Of a DNA stretch of 64,000 bases, positions 1 to 9,522 are shown piece after piece. The notes under the pieces were generated by a model. It was given only the letters and a program-made list of their open reading frames with translations. It did no database searches and was not told where the DNA came from. Numbering within the stretch: position 1 is the stretch's first letter; the number at the start of each line of letters is the position of its first letter. This DNA comes from Microglena sp. YARC (Eukaryota > Chlorophyta > Chlorophyceae > Chlamydomonadales > Chlamydomonadaceae): contig CM039466.1 of NCBI GenBank assembly GCA_022414725.1, forward strand, positions 18,938,361 through 19,002,360, in the 5' to 3' direction. The position numbers and the translations under genes are program-made.

Positions 1-540
1 TGCAAGTCTAACGAGGTGCTCAAGATGGTAAGACGTGACCAGCGGTGGTCCAAGAACGGCCAAGGGTGTGAGGGGAAGGTTGAGACTTTCCCACACCACC
101 ACACCACACCACATTACCACACCAGTACACTCACCAAGAACGTTCAAGGATGTGAGGGGAAGGTCAAGACTTTCCCACACCACTCCACCACACATTCCTA
201 CACCAGTACACACTCATCAAGAACGTTCAAGGATGTGAGCTGAGTGGGGATGATGTAGGTACATACCACATTCCTGCACCATACAACCACACCACACCAC
301 ACCACACCACATTCCAACAAAAGTACACTCACCAAGAACGGCCAAGGGTGTGAGGGGAAGGTTGAGACTTTCCCATACCACACCACACCACACCACACCA
401 CCACACCACCACCATATTCCACACCATTACATTCACCAAGAACGTTTAAGGTAAAGACACTACTACACCACACCACACCACATTCCCACACCAGTGCACA
501 CTCACCGAGAACGTTCAAGGATGTGAGCTGAGAGGGGCTG
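1..540. repeat. ACACC-rich degenerate satellite
   Basis: Runs of ACACC alternate with a recurring block containing AAGAACG(G/T)(C/T)CAAG, GTGTGAGGGGAAGGT and GACTTTCCCA. The block recurs near 50, 140, 340 and 500 with irregular spacing of roughly 90-200 bases. The long cysteine/valine/tryptophan-rich reverse-strand reading frame here is a by-product of the repeat and is not called a gene. Confidence 0.8.
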
Positions 541-905
541 ATGTAGTTGACTCCAACCCTATCCCTTAAAGATGTGTAGTTACCGGCTGGCGATTGAAAC
601 AGTTTCTTAAGGCTTGACGTCTGGTCTGCAGCCTGCGCTGAGTCGGGGACTGCTGTTCCACTGGGGGCTTTCTGCAAAGCAATACAAATTGAAATTTGGA
701 AATTGATACGCCTTGCCTCGGGCGTGAGGTTGAGGGAACCTTCCTGTTCGCCTACACTGTAGACTGGCTACTATTGGTTTTTTTTTGCAGGCCGCTACTG
801 CACCTGAGCTCGGACTACCGCACGACAGCACAAAGTAATGCATATCGTCGTTCTGTCTAAGTCTTTGTCTATGTGTGTTAAAGTCCAGGGGAAGCCTGGC
901 AGGTT
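541..905. other. Unassigned spacer between two satellites
   Basis: I see no convincing coding frame, RNA gene or repeat structure in this stretch. It contains only a short T-run near 779-787. Confidence 0.5.
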
Positions 906-1384
906 GTAAAAGAATAACAAACCAACTGACCAACCAACTAACTAAACAGGGTGTTAAAGAATAACATACCAACCAACCAACCGACTAACCAAAAAGGGTG
1001 TAAAAGGATAACAAACCAACTTACCGACCAACCAAGCAGGGTGTAAAAGAATAACAAACCAACCAACCAACCATAAAGCCAAACAGGGTGCAAAAGAATA
1101 AAAACCAACCAAACAACCCACTGAACAACCAAACAGGGCGTACAAGAATAACAAGCCAACCAACTAACCGACCAGCCAAACAGGGTGTGCAAAAACAACC
1201 AACCAATCAACCAACCAACCAACCAAACAAACAAACAAATAAACAAACAGGGTGTACAATAATAACCAACCAACCAACCAACCAAGCGACCAGCCAAACA
1301 GGGTGTTCAAGAATAACAAACCAACCGACCAACCGACCAACCAAACAGACTGGCAAACAAACAAATAAACATACAGAAAAACAA
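906..1384. repeat. AACC-rich minisatellite
   Basis: A monomer of about 50-65 bases is repeated about eight times. Each monomer has an AAACAGGGTGT(A/T) head, a RAAGAATAAC middle and a variable number of AACC steps. Length changes come from gain or loss of AACC and AAAC units. Tryptophan/leucine/valine-rich reverse-strand frames across it are repeat artefacts. Confidence 0.85.
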
Positions 1385-2791
1385 GCAAGCATGCAAGCGG
1401 GACAGACCATCATGCCAGTGTTTTTCTTTGGGGCTACTTGTAGCAGCTGCCAGGCAGCTCCCTGAGCCAGACACAGTGGTAAACCCCTAGATTTCAGGAG
1501 CAATGGTAAGTTGACCATGCCAGCTGTCAGATCCCACAGCTTGCGCTAGCTTTTATACATAAGCGAGGCAGGGAGTTGCCCAGAAGCTGCTACATTTAGC
1601 CCACAATAAAATATATTATATAATTATTTCGAAAAAATGGCATCACCTAGAAGCTCAGGAAGTGTTTTTCATTTATTATGATTATAATTTCATATTTATG
1701 TAGGCCAGGTTGGGCACCTACTTGGCTACACAAGCCTGATTTCAGGATTATTCCCTAGCCATCCTACGGCAGAGCGCAGAGCCCAGGACAGAACATCCTA
1801 GACGGAAGCTATCAAAGGTCCTTGCAGTACAGTACTTCATGTAGTAGATCATGATAAACATAAATACATTTGGGGGTATTTTTTTTGTGCGACACGTCGC
1901 CATTCAGTTGCTGCGTGGTGACACATGGGTACGTCTATACTAGTCAGAAACGCCTCCCTCACCCCCCCACCCCACCCCAAAACAAGTCCTATGCAGCGTC
2001 GCAAGCGACGCGGAAAATTGGCGGAGTGTGATGGCAACGGAACGAAAGGTGGCAACGATGGAGCTGACCGAAGCGAGTTAGTTATGCGACCGTTGGCTGA
2101 CGTGTCGGGCTTCAAGTTTTTCGTTTTTCGGTCGGACGGACAAATGGGTAAACATGGGGGCTCCTGCCCCCTTGAAGAGGGGATTCCGCAAAAAACAGGG
2201 CTCCGCGCATTGCGCTCCACCAGTTTGGGGGGCTGCGCGCCACACTGGGGGTGCACCGAATCTCTCAATTTTCCTGGTTCAATTATTGTTACTGCTGAAG
2301 ACGGCGAGCAGCCAAATTGCTGGCTGAAGCTATATAACCAAGTTCAAGTTCAAGTTTGAACGCCCCTAGCTTGCAATCGGAACAGGAACATCCAACATTG
2401 TTTTGCTCTGAGTTCGATTACTTGGGGTTGGGTTAGTCCCTTCAGCCTAACTGGCTAACCCTGGACAGACATACATCCATACATGCATATGCATCAGTGA
2501 TTTGTTTTTCAAACATGAAAGTGGGTTTCCTAGCTTTATGGTTTTAGGCCTCCTCCAGGTACAGCGTTTTAGTGCTTAATATAGCCTTTTGTAGCTTTTT
2601 GTAGCTTTTAGGGCCATTTAGGGCACGCACAAAAAAACTTTTTTTTTATAGCGATAATTTTAATAGCTGAAACGGGGTCAAAACTAGCGATCGCTATGTA
2701 TTGTGGGAAACAAAATCCCTGATATGCATATGTTTGGGAGTGCTTGCCCAGTGGACCCGAGCCCCCTTCTTTATACGGAAAGGATTTTCAC
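1385..2791. other. Unassigned region, no supported gene
   Basis: The longest frame is 1925-2359 (+, 144 codons). It has no recognisable domain, a low-complexity Pro-rich start and a Gln-Val repeat at its end (from a CAAGTT repeat at 2340-2356), so I do not call it. A 6-bp GC hairpin (GGGGGC-TCCT-GCCCCC) lies at 2156-2171. A T-run lies at 2639-2647. Confidence 0.4.
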
Positions 2792-2909
2792 CCCAGGAAG
2801 TGGGACCCTGTGTACAATACAGTGCCCCGGGCCTGGCCAGTTTGGTGCCAAGCCAACTGCCCTTGTTTTTCAACCCAGGAAGTGGGACCCTGTGTACAAT
2901 ACAGTGCCC
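2792..2909. repeat. 36-bp direct repeat pair
   Basis: Positions 2792-2827 and 2874-2909 read identically (AGGAAGTGGGACCCTGTG followed by TACAATACAGTGCCC). They are separated by 46 bases. No transposon features border them. Confidence 0.85.
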
Positions 2910-2929
2910 ACTGAGGATTCAGAAAGAAA

Positions 2930-3129
2930 GGCGGAGAAAGGCGTACAGAAGTAGGAAGTTTGTGTTTGAAAGGCGGACCATGCCAGACCACTACCGATCG
3001 AGACGGGCAAGCTTAGTTGTGCGATCATGAGCATGTGCACATATCATGGCGGAGAAAGTTCTACAAATGCAGGAAGTTTGTGTTGGAAAGGCGGGCCATG
3101 CCAGACCACTACCGATCAAGACAGGCAAG
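2930..3129. repeat. 82-bp imperfect tandem duplication
   Basis: Positions 2930-3011 and 3048-3129 are homologous. Both begin GGCGGAGAAAG and both contain GGAAGTTTGTGTT and CCATGCCAGACCACTACC. They differ by scattered substitutions and small indels, so the duplication is older than the neighbouring macrosatellite copies. Confidence 0.8.
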
Positions 3130-3339
3130 AATACGCACATATCAAGCCCACTCAGCACTTTACAAAAATCAACTGAATTCTTTATCAGATGCTATACCAA
3201 GCTTTTATTTCAGGAGCTCCTTGTAACTTTGTGTGTTGGGGGTGCTACATTAGAGCCTTCTGAGGTTGTTTAGGGGGGCAAAACAGCTGCTAGTAACACC
3301 CCAAAGGTCACTTGGAGCACCATGGTGTTAGTGACAAGA
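3130..3339. other. Unassigned sequence left of the macrosatellite
   Basis: No coding, RNA or repeat signal is visible. It borders the left edge of the 6.4-kb array. Confidence 0.4.
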
Positions 3340-3644
3340 CATCTGTTTCTTTTCTTAAAAACAACCCTGTGCACTATTGCCTACATGCATTACTTGCGTT
3401 GGGCTTGAAAAGCCTCGTGGAGATCATTTGAGCCTTCCCGCCGCAAAAGCCCTGCGACAACCCAACGGCTGTGTGCACCCTGTGCAGGTTCTTAAACAGG
3501 TGTTGAGGGTGATATACACCTGTTCAATAACTACATTGTTTACCAATGATGTACATAAACAGTTGTTCAGGGTGATGAACACCTGTTCAACAACTACTCT
3601 GTTGACCAATGATGTACATAAACAGGTGTTGAGGGCAACTGCTA
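3340..3644 (+). repeat. Partial macrosatellite unit U0 (left edge of array)
   Basis: The sequence matches the unit region that starts at about 5480 in U1 (AACCCTGTGCACTA onward) and includes about two and a half 63-bp hairpin monomers (3494-3636). It then passes directly into the G-rich array. Everything that normally separates the two arrays, about 4 kb, is missing. The switch is within a shared CAGGTGTTGAGGG motif, which suggests homology-mediated deletion. Confidence 0.8.
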
Positions 3645-3970
3645 GGGGGGGGGGGGGGGGGGGGGGGGCACTGGTGGACAAGCATTGGTGTACAAGCGAC
3701 AAGTGTTGAGGGTAAATGCTAGGGGGGGGACACTGGTGGACAAGCATTGGTGAACAGCGACAAGTGTTGAGAGCAAATGCTAGGGGGGACATTGGTTGAT
3801 ACGCATTGGTGAACAAGCGACAAGTGATAAGGGCAAATGTTAGGGGGGACCTTTGTGAACAAGAATTGGTGAACAAGGGACAGGTGTTGAGAGCAAATGC
3901 TAATAGGGGGGACATTGGTGAACAAGCATTGGTGAACAAGGGACACATGTGGAGGGTAAATGCTAGGGGG
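3645..3970 (+). repeat. G-rich minisatellite (U1) with 24-G tract
   Basis: About five monomers of roughly 60 bases end in CTAGGGGG. They carry CATTGGTGAACAAG and ACAAGTGTTGAG cores. The first G run is 24 Gs (3645-3668). The core ACAGGTGTTGAG is shared with the 63-bp array, suggesting common ancestry. Proline-rich reverse-strand frames are artefacts. Confidence 0.9.
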
Positions 3971-4217
3971 TTCCACTGTTAGTTGATTTCAATGATGCGA
4001 TGCGATCTCGACACTTTTATCGGTCTAGGGACAGCGTCAGCGCCAAGTCAACCCTCCGAAAGAAGATTCGAGAAACAATACAAGCAGTACATGCCAGGCT
4101 GGATTTCGGAACGTCGACAGCCTAACGTCGACCCTAACGTCGCATCGACCGGCCGAACACAGGCAGCGGGTGAGCGGGCCATAGTGATTCAAATAGTGTG
4201 AAATTACCCCTTTGTAT

Positions 4218-4317
4218 AATTAAATCATCATCTCAGGTGGGATGATAATTTAATTGTCCGATTATTATCGCATTTTGAGATAGATGTGAGCGGTTGGTGG
4301 CCTGGAACCGCTCACAT
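4218..4317. repeat. Paired hairpins (U1)
   Basis: Hairpin 1 is at 4218-4232 / 4241-4255: a 15-bp stem with one G-T type mismatch and an 8-base loop. Hairpin 2 is at 4284-4295 / 4306-4317: ATGTGAGCGGTT pairs perfectly with AACCGCTCACAT around a 10-base loop. Both are intact in all four units. Function unknown. Confidence 0.85.
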
Positions 4318-5027
4318 TTTAATACATGAGCGCCTCCCGACCTTAAAGAAATTACAATCTTGCTATTTCCAGATTTTGGGCACGTGGCTCCAGAGCATTG
4401 CTATGTGAGGGTAGGGGATGAAAAATTTCCCTTAAAAATAAACCTGTGCAGACAGTGAACATATTTAATTGCAAGCCCATATTAAAGCGGTTACATGTTA
4501 AAACATATTGTTGGCCTTGATTGGCGGTTCCATTTAAAATTCAATATCCCATAATCATATATTGATCCTTGGGCCTAGTCATAAACAATACCCAGGGCAT
4601 GTGATTAAATAATATCCTGGGCCTGGGCATACTGAATGATCACACTGGGCATAGATTGATAAGTTGTACACCCAACCATGGGATTGCATCCCATATGTAC
4701 TGCAGACAACAATCGTTTTACCGACTGTAGTACATGATCGCACGATGTACTCCACAGTTAACCCAGGTTTGTTCTATCAGCAGGTATCCAGAGGGGGCCC
4801 TTGGACAACACAACACAAGCTGGTTCATTGCACTGGCTTTTCTGAATGCAAATAACCAGCATGTCCGCCTTATCAACCTGAGGTGACCAGCCCATGGCGA
4901 GCGGGTTCATGCGCAGGTGGCGTGGGCCTGAGGCCTCAGTCGACGCCGCTAAAATAAAATAAGCCGCTACTTCGTCCCTCCACTCCCTCGGCAGATATCC
5001 ATTGTGCATTATCTTGGGAAATTAATT
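4318..5027. other. Unassigned part of macrosatellite unit
   Basis: No gene or RNA is recognised. CCTGGGC / ACTGGGC motifs recur at 4568-4652. A 63-codon frame at 4664-4855 is open in all units only because the units are nearly identical. Equivalents lie at 10748-11458, 17161-17871 and 47388-48098. Confidence 0.4.
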
Positions 5028-5184
5028 GGCAGCATTACAAAAAGTAACGAGTTCGAATCCCTACGGGTGCGCTGTAGTGTTGGCTGTGGCTGTCAACTGC
5101 CATGGTAGGACTGTCCGGGTAAAGTAGCAGCCCGTTCTCTACTGCCATAAGACAGGGCTCCATTAATACCACACCCCAACAGGC
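5028..5184 (+). mobile_element. SINE-a, tRNA-type SINE body, 5'-truncated (U1)
   Basis: It carries a B-box-like GAGTTCGAATCC at 5049-5060 and then a body homologous to SINE-b: CTGTCAACTGCCATGGTAG, a GCCCGTTC block, AAGACAGGGCTCC and TTAATACCAC. No good A box lies at the expected distance, so it is probably truncated or diverged at the 5' end. No protein is encoded; such elements depend on LINE enzymes in trans. Confidence 0.7.
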
Positions 5185-5454
5185 TTTGATTGATTTTCAT
5201 GGCAGTGGTGCATGCCGGTACCAGGGTACTTCAGGGCTGTGTCACAGATCAGAATGAATAAATAAATAGTAGACCTTATTAGGAGGTGAGAGGTTGTAAG
5301 GGCCAGCCCATTTGCTTGCACTGGGGCCAACCACCAGCTCATCAGAATGGTGCAGTACAATCCGGGGCAGGGTACTTCAGAAGGACCCCCCGCTCTGCTG
5401 CCTGAGATGCAACCAATTGTATAGCCTGCGTTCTGCGACGCAACGGACCCTTCC

Positions 5455-5472
5455 TTTAGGGTTTAGGGTTTT
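5455..5472 (+). repeat. Short TTTAGGG telomere-like motif
   Basis: Two TTTAGGG copies are followed by TTTT. This is the plant/green-algal telomere unit. The motif recurs in U2 (about 11885), U3 (about 18299) and U4 (about 48525). Two copies could be chance. Confidence 0.4.
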
Positions 5473-5618
5473 CTTTCCTTTAAAACAACCCTGTGCACTA
5501 CTGCCTACATGCATTAGTTGCATTGGGCTTGAAAAGCCTCGTGGAGATCATTTGAGCCTTCCCGCCGCAAGAGGCCTTGCGACAACCCAACGGCTGTGTG
5601 CACCCTGTGCAGGTTCTT

Positions 5619-6722
5619 AAACAGGTGTTGAGGGTGATATACACCTGTTCACTGTTAACCAAGGATGTACACAAACAGTTGTTCAGGGTGATGAACACCT
5701 GTTCAACAACTACTCTGTTGACCAATGATGTACATAAAAAGGTGTTGAGGGTGATAAACACCTGTTCAACAACTACTATGTTAACCAATTATGTACAGAA
5801 ACAGGTGTTGAGGGTGATGAACACCTGTTCAACAACTACACTGTTAACCAAGGATGTACAGAAACAAGTGTCGAGGGTGATAAACACCTGTTCAACAACT
5901 ACACTGTTAACCAATGATGTACAGAAACAGGTGTTCAGGGCGATGAACACCTGTTCAACAACTACTCTGTTGACCAATGATGTACATAAAAAGGTGTTGA
6001 GGGTGATAAACACCTGTTCAACAACTACTATGTTAACCAATTATGTACAGAAACAGGTGTTGAGGGTGATGAACACCTGTTCAACAACTACACTGTTAAC
6101 CAAGGATGTACAGAAACAAGTGTCGAGGGTGATAAACACCTGTTCAACAACTACACTGTTAACCAATGATGTACAGAAACAGGTGTTCAGGGCGATGAAC
6201 ACCTGTTCAACAACTACTCTGTTGACCAATGATGTACATAAACAGGTGTTGAGCGAGGGTGATAAACACCTGTTCAACAACTTCACTGTTAACCAATTAT
6301 GTACGTAGACAGGTGTTCAGGGTGATGATCACCTGGTCAACAACTACACTGTTGAACAATGATGTACATAAACAGGTGTTCAGGGTGATATACACCTGTT
6401 CGACAACTACACTGTTAGCCAATGCTGTACATAAACAGGTGTTGAGGGTGATGATCACCTGTTCAACAACTACACTGTTGAACAATGATGTACATAAACA
6501 GGTGTTCAGGGTGATATAAACCTGTTCAACAACTACACTGTTAACTAATGATGTACATAAACAGGTGTTGAGGGTGATGATCACCTGTTCAACAACTACA
6601 CTGTTGAACAATGATGTACATAAACAGGTGTTCAGGGTGATATAAACCTGTTCAACAACTACACTGTTAACTAATGATGTACATAAACAGGTGTTGAAGG
6701 TGATAAACACCTGTTCAACAAC
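5619..6722 (+). repeat. 63-bp hairpin minisatellite, long form (U1)
   Basis: About 17.5 monomers. Each has AACAGGTGTT, a loop of about 10 bases (GAGGGTGATG type) and AACACCTGTT, followed by CAACAACTAC, CTGTTAACCAATG and TGTACAT. A four-monomer (252-bp) block is duplicated (5733-6236), and a two-monomer (126-bp) block is duplicated near the right end. Since 63 is divisible by three, frames stay open on both strands. These are not genes. Confidence 0.95.
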
Positions 6723-8755
6723 CTGGTGCTGGCAGCCGTAGGGTAATGTGCTCTTGAGCTTGACAAGCAACTCGGTTACATAGCTCCAGCTTCTATGGCT
6801 GCTCACCGTCTTCGGCAGTGACATCGGCGTTCAGACCATGGGGGCGAGGAGCCTACTATTCCTCCTGGGACTTATTTTTGATTGAAAGACCATGCCCCTG
6901 CAGTCTCGTGACCGTGGAAGGCGACCTGATCCTGGTCCTGGTCGAAGCGACCTGGCCATGGTCGAAGCGTTCTTTCTAGGATTACCTCGAGAGTTCATCA
7001 TAACTCGCTGATCAGCAATAACCTGTCTTCTCGAAGCTCGCCAAGATCATAAACGAACCGGCTGGAGAGCTCCAGCCAGATATTTTCGCATCGCCCTCGT
7101 TCGAGAATACCTGACGATTTATATAGCTTGCATTAATGCACAAGTAGCACGGCTTCGGTGCAAGGTTCGAGATAATACTAAACATGGTCTCACGGGGTCG
7201 CGGGCCACATGCATCCGTACTGAGATGTGATACTAAACGTCCGAGCTTGATCCAAGCCTTACCGGGTTAGCCACTGACGTTATATCACTGAACCGAACGC
7301 ATTGTATGGGATGTTCAGGCTTGCTGAGCGTAGGATCCGCCAACATCGGGTTAGTAGCTGTGGGCAGCTACGAAGTTTGAGACCGACGCGCCACCGTGCT
7401 CTCCTATATAAGCCTATCGAGCCTTTATTTATACTCTGCAGATGATGATGATGAAGATGATGATGAAGATGATGATGATGGCCTGGTACTGACGATGCTG
7501 GTGCTACTAATAGTAATTGGTGTTGAGTGTGGGCCAAGGTGGGGGTAACCTAAAAAGCTGCCGAGGGGTGACCCAAACAGCGTATCTGAGCCAGATACTC
7601 CCACATGCCCCCCACTCCCCCCCACATGCTAACCGCATGCAAAAATACCCTATAACGTCAGCGCAGGCCGACCGAGCGTGCGGGGTTCAGGGCTTACCTG
7701 GCAATGGTTCCGCTTATCTGGTAAGCATTTTCCTGCTGGTCTGGCACATGCACGGCAAGTTTCGATTACCAAAGTTCGGTGATCCCGACACCAGTCGGCA
7801 GTACGGCTACGCTTTCAATTGGCCTTGGAAGAGTGAGGCTGGTAGTGGCTCGCGAACGAGTTGGAGCGCCCACGCCCATTCATTAATCTTCCTAAATCAC
7901 GCCGAATTGGCGTACTGCTTTTCTTTTCTTTTCATTTAACTGCTGCTCGAACTGTTCTGTCTAGATGAAGTATTGGCCGAGGACGTTGGCAAGGCCATGC
8001 GCTTAACAGAAAGCCAAAATGTTACTCAGTGACTTCGACCGAGTTCATTTTTTAGGGTATACAATTGCTCACCAAGGCCTCACAATGAGGGCACGTATAC
8101 CCCCGTTCGCGACCTCCTCTGGTTCCGAGCGTCCACCCCTTTCAAATCTATGAAAGGCAGCTACAAGCTCTACTCCTTGGCCAATGATCCTGCTATCTAG
8201 CGTTCTGAATAGTTTCGCATGCGGCTCAAGACCACCCTGGAAAATTTCGTGCCGAATATTGGAGATTTCTCAGACTGGGTGTCCAGGCCACCCATTTGAC
8301 GGTGGGGGCAGCCTGTTATCCTAAATATGCTTCAGATAGCTTACGAAGCAAAAAAACTGAGCGCGCACGGGGCCCGAACAAGAAAAGAAGAATCTGAGAT
8401 GACATAACATCCTGACATGACATTACACGCGGATGCTGTACTGCCAGGTCTGGAGATATTGCCGTGCACATGTTCACCTCAACCGTCAACTGCTGATCTG
8501 GCACATGTCCACCTCAACCAAAATTTCCAACCTCGACTCTTTCATCTCCCCCGTCAAATTCGAAGTCGCATAATTATCACGTTTCCCCTTTATGATGAAA
8601 TGCAGAAAAAAACAATGCAGCCGCCTTCACTAAACTACGCAGAACAATCGAGTGCGTGATGAAATAAGATGTATGGAGTTTCCTTCACCCATTTAATCTG
8701 TCCAGCGCAAACATCCCGGTACACAGATCTCATTTGAACCAGGATTGCGTCGTAG
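6723..8755. other. Unassigned 2 kb of macrosatellite unit
   Basis: No protein domain is recognised on either strand. Contents are a GAT microsatellite at 7440-7480 and a pyrimidine/CCCC stretch near 7608-7625. Frames of 60-140 codons are open but unlike any family I know. The U1 and U2 copies of the 140-codon frame at 7517-7939 are not both intact: U2 lacks one A and the frame breaks. Equivalents: 13153-15183, 19199-21229, 49426-51443. Confidence 0.4.
7440..7480 (+). repeat. GAT trinucleotide microsatellite
   Basis: GATGATGATGATGAAGATG type repeat. Copies lie at about 13870, 19917 and 50143. The U4 copy is 12 bp shorter. Confidence 0.85.
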
Positions 8756-8759
8756 ATGC

Positions 8760-8945
8760 AATGTCGAAAGGTTTATTGCGTCGCAGACGTAGCTTCAGTG
8801 GGTTGGTTGTGTCACAGGACGCAGGCTATGGGTCGGTTGCGGGTCGGTTGCGTCTCAGGAGTCAGGACGCAGGCTGTGCTGGTTTGGTTGTGTCTCTGGA
8901 TGCAGGGTATGGAATGGTTAGCGTCTCATGACGCAGAGCTGGGGG
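8760..8945 (+). repeat. Degenerate GACGCAGGCT repeat
   Basis: Roughly 45-60-bp imperfect monomers contain GTCTCAGGA, GGACGCAGGCTRTG and GGTTGGTTG/GGTCGGTTGCG. Equivalents lie at about 15188-15374, 21234-21420 and 51448-51634. Confidence 0.6.
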
Positions 8946-9170
8946 GTCCTCCTGAACAACCCTGACTATGAAATGTTAAACATGTGCTCAAGGTGTTAAT
9001 TATAACATGGTTGGTAATTGTTAACACGCCTAGTTAAACAAAGTGTGATCTATTAACGACCTCCGAAAGAAAAACTTGCATGGGTAGTTAAACACACTTT
9101 ACACCTAGCTGAAAATGTGGACACCTGTCTAGCAGGATTTAAGTACCGGTAGGGATGGATGCAGGATGCA
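8946..9170. other. Unassigned, start of the LINE-flanking 712-715-bp segment
   Basis: No gene is seen. From TTAAACATGTG (about 8976) onward, this is the start of the segment that is duplicated around the LINE copies. Confidence 0.5.
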
Positions 9171-9522
9171 GCCCACTCCAAAATAAACCAGTTTGCTGCC
9201 TACTTTGACTTCTTCTCTGCTTCATTTTGTTTGGGATTGGCATATCATATGATGTCGGCCAAAAGCAAGTATGATATCATATGATATCATACGCATTGCA
9301 TCATATGATATTGTTTTTAAATGGTAACTTTATCCTAGTCAGACTGCCGGCATTATATGATATCATATGATGACATGATATCATATGCTGGCATATCGCC
9401 GTTCCCTAATTTCGGTATTGATCAATATGGTGGACCATGACAAGCTGCTTCAAACTAAGTTTGACCTAGGAATCCCAGTAGATATCATTGAAACGGTAAC
9501 CATAATTTACCACGAGCCGAGT
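9171..9522 (+). pseudogene. Reverse-transcriptase fossil split by AT-rich palindromic insert (U1)
   Basis: The first piece (9171-9225) translates to FAAYFDFFSA, which matches RT motif A. The second (9424-9515) gives NMVDHDKLLQT and DLGIPVDIIETVTIIYH, which is the segment that follows motif A in LINE RTs. In the el2 LINE of this window the same region reads YFDFSSAFNMIDHQKLL. About 200 bp of AT-rich palindromic sequence lie between the pieces. Only this sliver of RT remains, and it is not the el1-el3 LINE. Direct repeats GGTAGGGATGGAT near 9149 and 9526 flank the fossil. Confidence 0.65.
9226..9423. repeat. Palindromic ATATCATATGAT-rich insert
   Basis: A perfect 24-bp palindrome is at 9269-9292, and further CATATGAT / ATGATATCATATG inverted copies lie at 9243-9254 and 9352-9391. 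The insert interrupts the RT fossil. It could be an old MITE-like insertion or an expanded palindromic microsatellite; no clear terminal repeats are seen. Equivalents: about 15655-15852, 21701-21901, 38251-38448, 46012-46209, 51916-52113. Confidence 0.6.

Noticed and set aside
907..1518. Trp/Leu/Val-rich reverse-strand frames resembling membrane proteins
   Set aside because: They are translations of the AACC repeat (GGTT on the other strand).
1925..2359. 144-codon frame in the unassigned region
   Set aside because: Low-complexity Pro and Gln-Val ends, no recognised motif; left as a note.
3424..3976. Cys/Pro-rich reverse-strand frames over the G-rich array, repeated in every unit
   Set aside because: They track the 60-bp minisatellite; poly-Pro comes from poly-G.
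4664..4855. 63-codon frame open in all four units
   Set aside because: The units are nearly identical, so conservation carries no information. No domain.
5577..6722. CRISPR-like array of regularly spaced palindromic repeats
   Set aside because: The spacers are not unique; the whole 63-bp monomer repeats. The setting is eukaryotic with no cas genes.
5577..6824. Long frames on both strands (up to 243 codons) repeating VLRVINTCSTTT or VVVEQVFITLNTC every 21 residues, also at 12007, 18421 and 48648
   Set aside because: The repeat unit is 63 bp, a multiple of three, so any stop-free monomer gives long frames on both strands. No start context, no domain, and the length follows repeat number.
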